A stretch of 64,000 bases of DNA, taken from assembly GCF_004919085.1 (NCBI RefSeq), contig NZ_STGL01000003.1, positions 558,001 through 622,000 on the forward strand, written 5' to 3'. The notes beneath the pieces were generated by a model, which was not told where the DNA came from, did no database searches, and saw only the letters and a list, made by a program, of their open reading frames with translations. Positions 16,577 to 24,712 of the stretch are shown piece by piece (the stretch's first letter is position 1; the number at the start of each line of letters is the position of its first letter). The translations under genes were made by a program, and so were the position numbers. Source of the DNA: Nocardioides sp. GY 10127 (GTDB taxonomy: Bacteria > Actinomycetota > Actinomycetes > Propionibacteriales > Nocardioidaceae).

Positions 16577-17557
16577 TCAGGCGTGACCGTCGAACATCGA
16601 GGTGACGGAGCCGTCCTCGAAGACCTCGCGGATGGCCCGGGCGATGAGCGGGGCGATCGAGAGCTCGGTGAGCTTGTCGAACTTCCGGTCCTCGGGGATC
16701 GGCAGCGTGTTGGTGACGACCACCTCGACGGCCGAGCAGTTCTTCAGCCGGTCGACGGCCGGGTCGGAGAGGATCGCGTGGGTCGCGGCGATGATGACGC
16801 CGGCCGCGCCGTCCGCCATGAGCGCCTCGGCGGCCTTCACGATGGTGCCGCCGGTGTCGATCATGTCGTCGGTGAGGACGCAGATCTTGTCCTTGACCTC
16901 ACCCACGACGCGGTTGGCGACCGTCTCGTTGGGCCGGTCGGTGCGGCGGGTCTTGTGGATGAAGGCCAGCGGGGCGCCGCCGAGCTTGGCCGACCAGCGC
17001 TCGGCGACCTTGATCCGGCCGGCGTCCGGGGAGACCACGCAGAGCGGCTGGTCGCCGTACTTCTCCATCACGTAGTCGGTGAGGATCGGCAGCGCCATGA
17101 GGTGGTCGACGGGGCCGTCGAAGTAGCCCTGGACCTGGTCGGCGTGCAGGTCGACGCTGATGAGGCGGTCGGCGCCGGCGGTCTTGAACAGGTCCGCGAT
17201 GAGGCGGGCCGTGATCGGCTCGCGGCCGCGGTGCTTCTTGTCCTGGCGGCCGTAGCCGTAGAACGGCATGACGACGGTGATCCGCTTGGCGGACGCGCGC
17301 TTGAGGGCGTCCACCATGATCAGGTGCTCCATGATCCACTCGTTGATCGGAGCCGTGTGGCTCTGGATCACGAAGGCGTCGCACCCGCGGACGGACTCCT
17401 CGTAGCGGACGTAGATCTCCGAGTTCGCGAAGTCGTACGCGCTGGTCGGCACCAGGTCGGTGCCGAGGATCTCGACGACCTCCTCGGCCAGCGCGGGGTG
17501 CGCCCGACCGCTGAAGACCATGAGGTTCTTCTCGGTGGTCCTCTTGTAACCGGTCAT
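16577..17557 (-). CDS. prs: Ribose-phosphate pyrophosphokinase
   Basis: 326 residues. It makes PRPP from ribose 5-phosphate and ATP for nucleotide, His and Trp synthesis. Conserved parts: the N-terminal ATP region (FANSEIYVRYEESVRG), the flexible YGYGRQDKKHRGREPI loop, VDLHADQVQGYFD and the PRPP-binding loop VLTDDMIDTGGT. ATG 17557 (MTGYKRT) has GGAG upstream; a GTG four codons earlier is less likely. It lies downstream of glmU on the same strand, the usual actinobacterial order. Confidence 0.96.
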   Translation of the reverse strand: MTGYKRTTEKNLMVFSGRAHPALAEEVVEILGTDLVPTSAYDFANSEIYVRYEESVRGCDAFVIQSHTAPINEWIMEHLIMVDALKRASAKRITVVMPFYGYGRQDKKHRGREPITARLIADLFKTAGADRLISVDLHADQVQGYFDGPVDHLMALPILTDYVMEKYGDQPLCVVSPDAGRIKVAERWSAKLGGAPLAFIHKTRRTDRPNETVANRVVGEVKDKICVLTDDMIDTGGTIVKAAEALMADGAAGVIIAATHAILSDPAVDRLKNCSAVEVVVTNTLPIPEDRKFDKLTELSIAPLIARAIREVFEDGSVTSMFDGHA

Positions 17558-17731
17558 GCGGCACTCCACTCCTGACGACGTCGGCTCCGGCGATTCTGCC
17601 CGGCCCCGAGGACGCCGCCAACTCCGCGTCAGCCGGTGAGACCGCCCCTCGCGCGGGCACCGGCGAAGCCGCAGGTCACGGGGGTGTCACCCGCCGCTCA
17701 CCTGGGCTTTACCCGCGTGGGGCGAGCAAGG

Positions 17732-19177
17732 TCACTCGTCGGCGGAGGCGTCCAGGGCGGCCTGCGCGGCCTCGGCCTGGGCGGTGCCCGCGCGCCGCTG
17801 CAGCGCCCAGCCGTCGATGATCCGCAGCGGGCCGGCGCTCACGGCGAGCGCGCCCGGCGGGACGTCCCCCCGCACGACCGTGCCGCCGCCGGTCGCGGCG
17901 CCGTCGCCGATCTCGACGGGGGCGACGAAGGTGTTGTTCGAGCCGGTGCGCGCGTGGGCCCCGACGGTCGTGCGGTGCTTGGCCACCCCGTCGTAGTTGG
18001 CGAAGATCGTGCCCGCGCCGATGTTGGTGCCCTCGCCGATCTCGGCGTCGCCCACGTAGGACAGGTGCGGCACCTTCGCGCCGTCCCCGATCACGGCGTT
18101 CTTGGTCTCGACGAAGCCGCCGATCTTGCCGCCGGCGCCCAGGCGGGTGCCGGGGCGCAGGTAGGAGAACGGCCCGACGTCCGCGCCGGCACCGACGACG
18201 GCGAGCTCGCCGTGCACGCGGACCACCTTCGCGCCCGCGCCCACCTCGCAGTCGCGCAGCGTGGTGTCCGGGCCGACCACGGCGTCCTCGCCGACGCTGG
18301 TCGCGCCGAGGAGCTGGGTGCCCGGCAGGATCGTCACGTCCTGGGCCAGGTCCACGTCGACGTCGATCCAGGTGGTGGACGGGTCGACGACCGTGACGCC
18401 CGCGCGCATCCAGCGCTCGAGGACCCGCGCGTTGAGCACGCGACCCAGGTTCGCGAGCTGGACCCGGTCGTTGGCCCCCTCGGTCTGCACCACGTCGTCC
18501 AGGACGTGGGCGCCGATCTGGAGGCCGGCGTCCCGGGCCAGGCCGAGCAGGTCGGTGAGGTAGTACTCGCCGTTGGCGTTGTTGTCGCTCAGCCGCGGCA
18601 GGGCGTCGCGGAGGAACCCGGCCTCGAAGGCCATGATCCCGGAGTTGATCTCGCCCAGGAGGCGCTCGTCGTGCGTGGCGTCCTTGTGCTCGACGATGCG
18701 GACGACGTCGCCGTCGGCGTCCCGGACGATCCGGCCGTAGCCCGTGGGGTCCCCGACGATCCCGGACAGCACGGACACCGCCCGCTGGGCGGCCTCGTGC
18801 TCGGCCACGAACTCCCGCAGCGCCTCGCCGGTGAGCAGCGGGGTGTCCCCGTAGGCCACCAGGACGGTGCCGGTGGAGACCTCCGCGGCCTCGACGCCGA
18901 CGCGCACCGCGTGGCCCGTTCCGCGCTGCTCCTCCTGGACGACGAGCTGCACCTGCGGCATCACCTCGAGCACGTGCGGGCCGACCAGCTCGCGCTGGTG
19001 CCCGATCACGGTGACGACCCGCCGCGGCCCCAGCTGCTCGACGGCGGCCAGGACGTGCCCGACCAGCGAGCGTCCGCCGATGGCGTGCAGCACCTTCGGC
19101 GTCCTCGAGCGCATGCGGGTACCCCCGCCGGCTGCGAGGACGACGACGGTCAGGTCGGTGAGCACCGGCTCGGGCAC
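17732..19177 (-). CDS. glmU: Bifunctional N-acetylglucosamine-1-phosphate uridyltransferase/glucosamine-1-phosphate acetyltransferase
   Basis: 481 residues. The N-terminal uridyltransferase domain carries LAAGGGTRMRSRTPKVLH, YGDTPLL and GEYYLTD. The C-terminal left-handed beta-helix has hexapeptide repeats and the acetyltransferase segment GAGTIFANYDGVAKHRT. It makes UDP-GlcNAc for the cell wall. The GTG at 19177 is chosen because GGAG lies upstream and the uridyltransferase motif follows after 15 residues. A TAGAGT hexamer at 19243-19248 (minus strand) could be the -10 box. Confidence 0.96.
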   Translation of the reverse strand: MPEPVLTDLTVVVLAAGGGTRMRSRTPKVLHAIGGRSLVGHVLAAVEQLGPRRVVTVIGHQRELVGPHVLEVMPQVQLVVQEEQRGTGHAVRVGVEAAEVSTGTVLVAYGDTPLLTGEALREFVAEHEAAQRAVSVLSGIVGDPTGYGRIVRDADGDVVRIVEHKDATHDERLLGEINSGIMAFEAGFLRDALPRLSDNNANGEYYLTDLLGLARDAGLQIGAHVLDDVVQTEGANDRVQLANLGRVLNARVLERWMRAGVTVVDPSTTWIDVDVDLAQDVTILPGTQLLGATSVGEDAVVGPDTTLRDCEVGAGAKVVRVHGELAVVGAGADVGPFSYLRPGTRLGAGGKIGGFVETKNAVIGDGAKVPHLSYVGDAEIGEGTNIGAGTIFANYDGVAKHRTTVGAHARTGSNNTFVAPVEIGDGAATGGGTVVRGDVPPGALAVSAGPLRIIDGWALQRRAGTAQAEAAQAALDASADE

Positions 19178-19657
19178 GGGGCGGCTCCACTCGAGGGTCG
19201 GGGGCGGTCGGGGTGTCGACGGTCGGCACCGGCAGACGGCCCACTCTAGGCGTCCGGGGCCGGTCCTCCCCCACCCAACCCAGACCACCCGCGGACGGTG
19301 CGCGCTGGGTCACGGGCTCACGACCGTGCGCGCAGTGTCCGGAAACGTCCGGAATCCCTGGACGACCTCCCCCGACGTCCCGGGCTGGGCTTGAATCGCT
19401 TCACGACCTCGGGACCGTCCGGCACGGGCCCGACACGTTCTCCGGTGCGACCCCGCTACAGCGGCGGGGGGCCGGGGGTCGCACGCTTCAGGGACGCGGG
19501 GACCGCGTCGACCCGCGTGCGGACGGCCCGAGGTCATCAGCAGGGGGTCATCAGCAGCGGGTCGTCCGCAGCGGGCCGTCAGCGTCCCAAGGCCGACGGC
19601 AGGACGGGTCACAGCAGCGGAGTGGCCCGTGATCGAGCCGGCCCGGGGCGGCCCCGG
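19178..19657. other. 480-base gap between glmU and the beta-propeller gene
   Basis: No protein gene is supported here. It holds the presumed glmU promoter, a GTCCGGAA direct repeat at 19337-19356, a terminator-like hairpin at 19445-19484 and a short degenerate GTCATCAGCAG repeat around 19533-19580. No tRNA or known RNA could be recognised. Confidence 0.6.
19445..19484 (-). terminator. Hairpin downstream of the beta-propeller gene
   Basis: GTGCGACCCC and GGGGTCGCAC form a 10-bp perfect stem around a GC-rich 20-base loop that can itself pair. It lies about 175 bases past the stop at 19658 and before glmU, so it probably ends the Hcp/propeller transcript. Confidence 0.5.
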
Positions 19658-21238
19658 CTACTGGTGCTTGGCGAACAGGTCGGCCTGGAAGGCGTTGCGG
19701 TCCTTGCCCGGGAAGTTGGTCGAGTCCGAGGCGAACACGATCGTCCGGCTGTCCTTCGTCCACCCGCCGGTGCTGCCGGGCGCCCCCCACAGGGTGGAGG
19801 CCCCGTTGCTGTCCTTGCCGTTCGGCGGCGTGGACACGAGCTGCACCGCACCGGTGCGCAGGGTCGTCACGTAGACGTCGTCCACGGAGTTCGCATCGAC
19901 CCGGGGCACGAGGTTCCACGCCCGTGAGGTGTAGGCGATCCGGGTGCCGTCCGGGGAGAACCGCGGGGCCCGGCTGCCCGCGACCGAGATGACGAAACGT
20001 CCCTTCTTCGTCACGGAGACCGCACGGACGGCGCCGGTGCCGAGGTTCTTGAGGAAGATGTCGGTGTCGGTGTTGCCGTCGCCCCGCACGAGGTTGTCGG
20101 CGTCGGACTGGAACGCGACCTGCTTGGCGTTGCGCGGGTTGAAGACCGGCCAGTCCGAGGCGGCGTTCGCCTGACCGCCCTTCGGCGTCGTGGAACCGCG
20201 GGAGATCGCGCCGGTGGAGAGGTTCTTGAGGAAGACGTCGGTGGAGGAGTTCGTGTCGTGCGGCACGAGGTCGCGGGCGTAGGAGACGAACGCGACCGTC
20301 CTCGAGTCAGGCGAGACCACGGGCCGGTAGGAGTCGTCGGGGATGGCGCTGGGCATCGCCCCGTCGGCGTCCCCGGAGACCAGGCGGTACTGCGACGTCC
20401 CGACCTTCCAGGCGTAGAGCTGGTAGGAGCCATCAGAGACGTGCGTGCACGGGTTCCCGGAGCTGCTGACGAACGTGCAGTAGCCGTCGTGGCGGGAGCC
20501 GAAGACGATCCACGTCATGTTCGGGGACCAGGTGCCGTCGCCGACGCCGTCCGCGATGAAGCCGGTCGAGCCGTCCTCGAGGCTCTTGGCGTACAGGTAG
20601 GGGCCGCTGGGCAGGTCGAGCCCGGGCACGAGGTTGGTGCCCTCGGAGATGAAGAGCAGCTCCTTGCCGTCCGGCCGCCACTGGACCTGCTCGGCGTTCG
20701 CGCCGCCGGAGCCGTTGGACAGGGTGCCGTCCGAGGCCGTGTCGAAGACCCCGATGAGGCCCTTCTCGGTGCCGGAGATGCCCTTCACGTAGAGGTGGGG
20801 CAGGCCGTCGTGCACCCCGGCGACCAGGTTCGTCGCGTCGGACCAGAACGCCACGTAGTGCCCGTCCGGAGAGACCGACCACTTGCCGATCTGGCCGCCG
20901 TTCGCCCCGGCGCCCGAGGCGTTGGTCGAGACCCGCGCGAGCGAGCCCTGCCAGTACCCGGCGGTGGCGCGCGTGCCGAGGTCGGCGAGTGTGGTCGGGC
21001 CGACGGCGGGCGCCTGCAGGCCCAGCACGGGCGTGCGGACGCCGGCCGCCGACGGCGCGGGCGTGTAGGTGGCCGGCTGCGGTGCCGCCGCCCCGGACGA
21101 CCCCGGCCCGGCGCTGGAGGGCACCCGTCCCGAGCCCTCCAGCGCCGTGCCCGGGGCCGGCCATCCGGCCGCGAGCAGCACGCCCGCGGCCAGGCCGAGC
21201 CCGGCGGCGAGCAGCCTCGCGCGCCCGGCCGGCCTCAC
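19658..21238 (-). CDS. Secreted WD40-like (PD40) beta-propeller protein
   Basis: 526 residues. The N-terminus is a signal or anchor segment (RARLLAAGLGLAAGVLLAAGWPAP), then a Ser/Pro/Ala linker to about residue 90. The rest has TolB-like PD40 blades: SVSPDGHYVAFWSDATNLV, QWRPDGKELLFISEGTNLV, SPDSRTVAFVSYARDLV, FSPDGTRIAYTSRAWNLV. The recurring NLV-G ending of each blade is typical. The GTG start overlaps the stop of the Hcp-like gene by four bases (GTGA), so the two are translationally coupled and probably act together outside the membrane. Binding partner unknown. Confidence 0.85.
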   Translation of the reverse strand: MRPAGRARLLAAGLGLAAGVLLAAGWPAPGTALEGSGRVPSSAGPGSSGAAAPQPATYTPAPSAAGVRTPVLGLQAPAVGPTTLADLGTRATAGYWQGSLARVSTNASGAGANGGQIGKWSVSPDGHYVAFWSDATNLVAGVHDGLPHLYVKGISGTEKGLIGVFDTASDGTLSNGSGGANAEQVQWRPDGKELLFISEGTNLVPGLDLPSGPYLYAKSLEDGSTGFIADGVGDGTWSPNMTWIVFGSRHDGYCTFVSSSGNPCTHVSDGSYQLYAWKVGTSQYRLVSGDADGAMPSAIPDDSYRPVVSPDSRTVAFVSYARDLVPHDTNSSTDVFLKNLSTGAISRGSTTPKGGQANAASDWPVFNPRNAKQVAFQSDADNLVRGDGNTDTDIFLKNLGTGAVRAVSVTKKGRFVISVAGSRAPRFSPDGTRIAYTSRAWNLVPRVDANSVDDVYVTTLRTGAVQLVSTPPNGKDSNGASTLWGAPGSTGGWTKDSRTIVFASDSTNFPGKDRNAFQADLFAKHQ

Positions 21239-21828
21239 TGCTCCTGCCCCCACTCGGCCCCGGTGGTGACGCCGCTCTCGGTCCACGTCCACTGCACGGA
21301 GCCGTAGACGAGGGAGAACACGACCTGGTCGTCGCCGCCCGGGCGACCCACGAGGCGGTAGGAGACGAGGTAGGCGTCGGTGAGGTCGAGGCGGAAGTAG
21401 TTCCTGGATACCCCCTTCGCGTCCGTCCGCCAGAAACGGAACGTGCACGACGTGAGGAGCTCGTGCCGGGTGAGCGCCTGGAGGAGCAGCGGCGTCGCGG
21501 AGCTCACGTCCGTGCGGATCACGACCGGCTCGTGCGTGAGCCGCCCGGTCGCGGCCCCGCTCGTGCCGTCGAACGGGACGTCGAGGCCGTGGGTGAGCGA
21601 GGTGATCGCGTAGGTGCCCTCGCGTCCCTTGGTGGTGGTGTCGCCCTTGATCACCCCCTGCTGGGCGCCGGTGCAGCGACCGGAGATCGGGTCGTTCGCG
21701 GCGACGGCGGCGACGGCGGGCTCGCCGCCGTCCCCGTGCAGGGCCGGGAGCAGCCCGGCGAGGAGAAGCACCAGCGCGGCCAGCAGCGCGCCACGCACGA
21801 GGGTCGTGCGCCCGAGAGTGATCGTCAC
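21235..21828 (-). CDS. Exported Hcp-fold protein (type VI Hcp family homologue)
   Basis: 197 residues. An N-terminal membrane or signal segment (VRGALLAALVLLLAGLLPAL) precedes a domain matching the Hcp pattern: IKGDTTTKGREGTYAITSLTHG, HEPVVIRTDVSSATPLLLQAL, CTFRFWRTDAKG, NYFRLDLTDAYL and a terminal VFSLVYGSVQWTW. Hcp proteins form the hexameric tube of type VI secretion, but no other T6SS gene is present and actinobacteria generally lack T6SS. A signal sequence is also absent from classical Hcp. The likely product is a secreted Hcp-fold protein with a different role. GTG start; coupled to the propeller gene. Confidence 0.8.
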   Translation of the reverse strand: MTITLGRTTLVRGALLAALVLLLAGLLPALHGDGGEPAVAAVAANDPISGRCTGAQQGVIKGDTTTKGREGTYAITSLTHGLDVPFDGTSGAATGRLTHEPVVIRTDVSSATPLLLQALTRHELLTSCTFRFWRTDAKGVSRNYFRLDLTDAYLVSYRLVGRPGGDDQVVFSLVYGSVQWTWTESGVTTGAEWGQEQ

Positions 21829-21973
21829 CTGCTGAACGCTCCCCCCGAACCTGTGAGTCGTCCATGTTTGTCCCGCCGCGGGCTCGGTGCGGTGGGACGC
21901 GGTGGGGACGGCGGCCGGGGTGCCGACTGGGAGGACGGCTGTACCGGCGTCAGGGCCGGCGTCAGGGCCGGCG

Positions 21974-22372
21974 TCAGGGCGGCGGCGGGCCCGTGCGCAC
22001 CTCCTCCTCCGAGCGCAGCACGCACAGCTCGTTGCCCTCGGGGTCGGCGAGGACGACCCAGCCCGTGCCGTCGGGGTTGCGGCGGTCGTGCAGCTGCCGG
22101 GCGCCCAGCGCCAGGACCCGGGCCAGCTCCTCGTCCCGGGTGCCCTCGCGCGGACGCAGGTCGAGGTGGAACCGGTTGCGGCCCGGCGCCGGCTCGGCCT
22201 CGATGAAGAGGAGCTGGTGATGGGTCTCCGGGTCCCGGATCATGCACTCCTCGTGACCGGGGAGGTTCGGGTCCCCCGGGAGGTCCTCGTAGCCGAGCAG
22301 CGCCTTCCACCACTCCGAGAGGGCGAAGGGGTCACGGCAGTCGATGGTGGTGTGCGAGACGAAGCAGGCCAT
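21974..22372 (-). CDS. VOC-family (glyoxalase/bleomycin-resistance-like) protein
   Basis: 132 residues with one VOC beta-alpha-beta-beta-beta repeat pair: SHTTIDCRDPFALSEWWKALLGYE, LLFIEAEPAPGRNRFHLDLRP and WVVLADPEGNELCVL. The His-x-Asp of FHLDL and the Glu of GNELC are the usual metal-site positions. The substrate cannot be predicted. Immediately beyond the stop is a tandem CGTCAGGGCCGG repeat (three units, about 21955-21990). Confidence 0.85.
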   Translation of the reverse strand: MACFVSHTTIDCRDPFALSEWWKALLGYEDLPGDPNLPGHEECMIRDPETHHQLLFIEAEPAPGRNRFHLDLRPREGTRDEELARVLALGARQLHDRRNPDGTGWVVLADPEGNELCVLRSEEEVRTGPPPP

Positions 22373-22439
22373 GCCCGCGATCCTGCGCGGCCGCCCCGGC
22401 CGGCGTCCACCACCCCGTGTCGAGGCGGAGGGCGCGTTG

Positions 22440-22518
22440 CTCCCCGGGTAGGAGTCGAACCTACGTCGCTAGTCCTGATTCAAAGTCAGGCGGGCCCTGC
22501 CGGCAGACCAACCGGGGA
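22440..22518 (-). tRNA. tRNA-Gln (anticodon UUG), atypical body
   Basis: On the minus strand the acceptor TCCCCGG pairs with CCGGGGA (discriminator G, no encoded CCA). The T arm is GTAGG-TTCGACT-CCTAC. The anticodon arm is CCTGA-CTTTGAA-TCAGG, which places UUG at positions 34-36. The D arm pairs GGTC with GGCC around TGCCGGCAG, where T replaces the usual A14. The variable region is nine bases, so the gene is 79 nt, longer than a normal class I tRNA. It lies between two protein genes. Confidence 0.75.
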
Positions 22519-22575
22519 ATGACGCGCACAGGCTACGGGCCCGCCCGGCGGGGCAGCACCTCGGCCCGACCCCTG

Positions 22576-22657
22576 AGGTCGTGTGCCCCGACGCGGTCTC
22601 CGGTGCACTCTCAGGCACACGACCTGGCCGAGCCTGCGGACCCTGGCGGTCCGCAGG
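22576..22657. repeat. Two adjacent inverted repeats upstream of the gene at 22685
   Basis: AGGTCGTGTGCC (22576-22587) is complementary to GGCACACGACCT (22614-22625), and CCTGCGGACC (22633-22642) to GGTCCGCAGG (22648-22657) around CTGGC. Both stems are perfect. They lie between the 5' end of the divergent tRNA gene and the next start codon, so they may be regulatory hairpins or operators. Confidence 0.6.
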
Positions 22658-22684
22658 GCGAGGCGACTTGGGAGCATGGTTCCC

Positions 22685-23170
22685 ATGACGACCCACGAGG
22701 AGTACCTGTCCGGGCTGCGCGCCCGACTCGCCGCCGACGGGTGCACCGTCGGGGAGGCTCAGCTGCGCGGCGGCCGGGCCGTGCTCGGCCACCGCGCCGA
22801 CTTCAGGCTCCAGTGGATGGCCACCCGACTCCACCTCGTCACGCTGGCACTGCCGTGGAGCCGCGTCGACGCCCCGGCGATCGAGTCGTTCGTGGAGGAC
22901 GCCTGGGCCTGGGCGCGAGCCAACAAGAAGGGTCTGCCGGTCGGCATGCAGAGCGGGCTGGCGGTGTTCCCGGTACTGGTCGGCGAGGAGGTGTCCGCGG
23001 TCGCGAAGGAGGCTGTCGCGGGCCAGCGCCACGCTTTCGGCACCCTCTGTCGCCCGGTCGCCGTGGATCTGTCCGCCGACGGCCAGGCAACCTGGTTCGA
23101 CCGCCGCACGAAGGTCGGCGGAGTCTTCAGCGGTCACCTCGTCCGCAAGGGGCGCGCCTACTTCGGCTGA
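22685..23170 (+). CDS. Hypothetical protein
   Basis: 161 residues from ATG 22685 (MTTHEEYLSG), with GGGAG upstream; an ATG three codons earlier is possible. It has no membrane segment and mixed alpha/beta character (LQWMATRLHLVTLAL, AIESFVEDAWAWARANKKGLPVGMQSGLAVFPVLV, KVGGVFSGHLVRKGRAYFG). I do not recognise the family. The WARANKKGLPxGxQSG segment looks conserved enough to be a family signature. It is followed directly by the palindromic repeat array. Confidence 0.7.
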   Translation: MTTHEEYLSGLRARLAADGCTVGEAQLRGGRAVLGHRADFRLQWMATRLHLVTLALPWSRVDAPAIESFVEDAWAWARANKKGLPVGMQSGLAVFPVLVGEEVSAVAKEAVAGQRHAFGTLCRPVAVDLSADGQATWFDRRTKVGGVFSGHLVRKGRAYFG

Positions 23171-23219
23171 GTCGGCCCTCCACCCCGCCGGCCGCTCCGA
23201 CAGCCCGGCCGAGGCGTTC

Positions 23220-23499
23220 GGTCCTCGTCGACACGAGGACCCAAGCCACCGCCCACCCGCGCCGGCGTTCGGTCCTCGCCCCCACGAGGACCGAGGCCAC
23301 CAGCCGCCCAGGCCACAACCCCCTGACCTGCAGCAACACGGCGGCGACCGCCCGGGCCGACGCGTTCGGTCCTCGTCGACACGAGGACCGAAGCCGCCAC
23401 CCGCCGCAGGCCACCGAAGGTCCTCGTCCACACGAGGACCGAACGCACCCACCACCCGCCAGCCCGAGCCACCGGGCGGTCCTCGCGAACACGAGGACC
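23220..23499. repeat. Array of five 22-bp palindromes (family A)
   Basis: Five near-identical units, GGTCCTCG-six variable bases-CGAGGACC, start at 23220, 23271, 23368, 23419 and 23478. Most are flanked by TTC on the left and GAA on the right, extending the stem. The unit spacings are 51, 97, 51 and 59 bases and the spacers are GC-rich with partial similarity. The array fills the whole gap between the hypothetical gene and ligC. A sixth copy lies inside a coding region at 45847-45868. Confidence 0.85.
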
Positions 23500-23547
23500 G
23501 AACGCACCCACCAGCCCGGGGCAGCCACCCAGTGGCAGGATCGCCCC

Positions 23548-24660
23548 GTGGACCTCCCCGTCATGCCGCCGGTGCAGCCGATGCTCGCGAAGGCGGTGTC
23601 GGGGGTGCCGGACCCCGCCAAGCACGGCGGCCTGCTCTTCGAGCCCAAGTGGGACGGCTTCCGCTGCCTCGTCTTCCGCGACGGCGACGAGGTCGAGCTG
23701 GCCAGCCGCAACACCAAGCCGCTCACCCGCTACTTCCCGGAGGTCGTGGACGCCGTGCGGGCCGAGCTGCCCGAGCGGTGCGTGCTCGACGCCGAGCTGT
23801 TCGTCGCCCTCCCGCAGGACGACGGCCGGGGCAAGCTGGAGTTCGAGGTGCTCCAGGAGCGCATCCACCCCGCGGCGTCCAGGATCACGAGGCTGGCCGC
23901 GGAGACGCCGGCCCAGCTGGTGGCCTTCGACCTGCTGGCCCTGGGCGACGAGGACCTCACCGCCCGCCCGTTCAGCGAGCGCCGGGCCGCGCTCGAGCAG
24001 GCCCTGGCCCACCTGGCCGGCCGCACCGACACCACCTGCCACCTCACCCGCGTCACCGACGACCCGGCCGAGGCCGCCGAGTGGTTCCGCCGCTTCGAGG
24101 GCGCGGGCCTCGACGGGGTGGTGGCCAAGCCGCTCGGCGCCGCCTACGAGCCCAACAAGCGCACGATGCTCAAGATCAAGCACGAGAGGACGGCGGACGT
24201 CGTGCTCGCCGGCTACCGCGAGCACAAGACCTCCACCCCCGAGCGCCCGCTCATCGGCTCGCTCCTCCTGGGGCTGCACGACGCCGAGCACGGCCTCCAG
24301 CACGTCGGGGTGAGCGCCAGCTTCACCGCGGCCCGCCGCGCCGAGCTGTTCGACGAGCTCCAGCCGCTGGTCTGCGAGATCGGCGAGCACCCGTGGGGCG
24401 CCTGGCAGGAGTGGGCCATCGCCAACCCCGATCGAGTGCCGGGCACGCAGAGCCGGTGGAGCCAGGGCAAGGACCTGTCCTTCACCCCCCTGCGCCCCGA
24501 GCGGGTCCTGGAGGTCAAGTACGACAACATGGAGGGCCGCCGCTTCCGCCACACCGCGCACTTCAAGCGCTGGCGTCCGGACCGCGACCCCGCCTCCTGC
24601 GGCTACGACCAGCTCGAGCAGGTCGTCGGCTACGACCTCGCGGCCATCCTGGGCGGCTGA
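23548..24660 (+). CDS. ligC: ATP-dependent DNA ligase, LigC type
   Basis: 370 residues. Nucleotidyltransferase motif I is EPKWDGFR with the adenylated Lys 34. Motif III (LVAFDLLALG), motif IV (LDGVVAKPLG) and motif V (TMLKIKHERT) follow, then an OB-fold with the RPERVLEVKYDNMEGRRFRHTAHFKRWRPD end typical of actinobacterial LigC. It seals nicks, probably in back-up repair with the LigD-type polymerase encoded about 1 kb away. GTG 23548 is chosen, six codons before the ATG of MPPVQPML. CAGGAT ends seven bases upstream. Confidence 0.9.
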   Translation: MDLPVMPPVQPMLAKAVSGVPDPAKHGGLLFEPKWDGFRCLVFRDGDEVELASRNTKPLTRYFPEVVDAVRAELPERCVLDAELFVALPQDDGRGKLEFEVLQERIHPAASRITRLAAETPAQLVAFDLLALGDEDLTARPFSERRAALEQALAHLAGRTDTTCHLTRVTDDPAEAAEWFRRFEGAGLDGVVAKPLGAAYEPNKRTMLKIKHERTADVVLAGYREHKTSTPERPLIGSLLLGLHDAEHGLQHVGVSASFTAARRAELFDELQPLVCEIGEHPWGAWQEWAIANPDRVPGTQSRWSQGKDLSFTPLRPERVLEVKYDNMEGRRFRHTAHFKRWRPDRDPASCGYDQLEQVVGYDLAAILGG

Positions 24661-24712
24661 GGGGCCCCTCGGCCCGCGCCCCCACCCCCCTCGTGGGGCT
24701 ATCGTCACAGGC

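Noticed and set aside
19658..21828. Type VI secretion locus
   Set aside because: Only an Hcp-like domain is present. No sheath, VgrG, baseplate or ClpV gene is nearby, and the Hcp-like protein has its own signal segment.
23220..23499. CRISPR array
   Set aside because: The units are short perfect palindromes with irregular spacing (51, 97, 51, 59), the spacers are partly similar to one another, and there are no cas genes.
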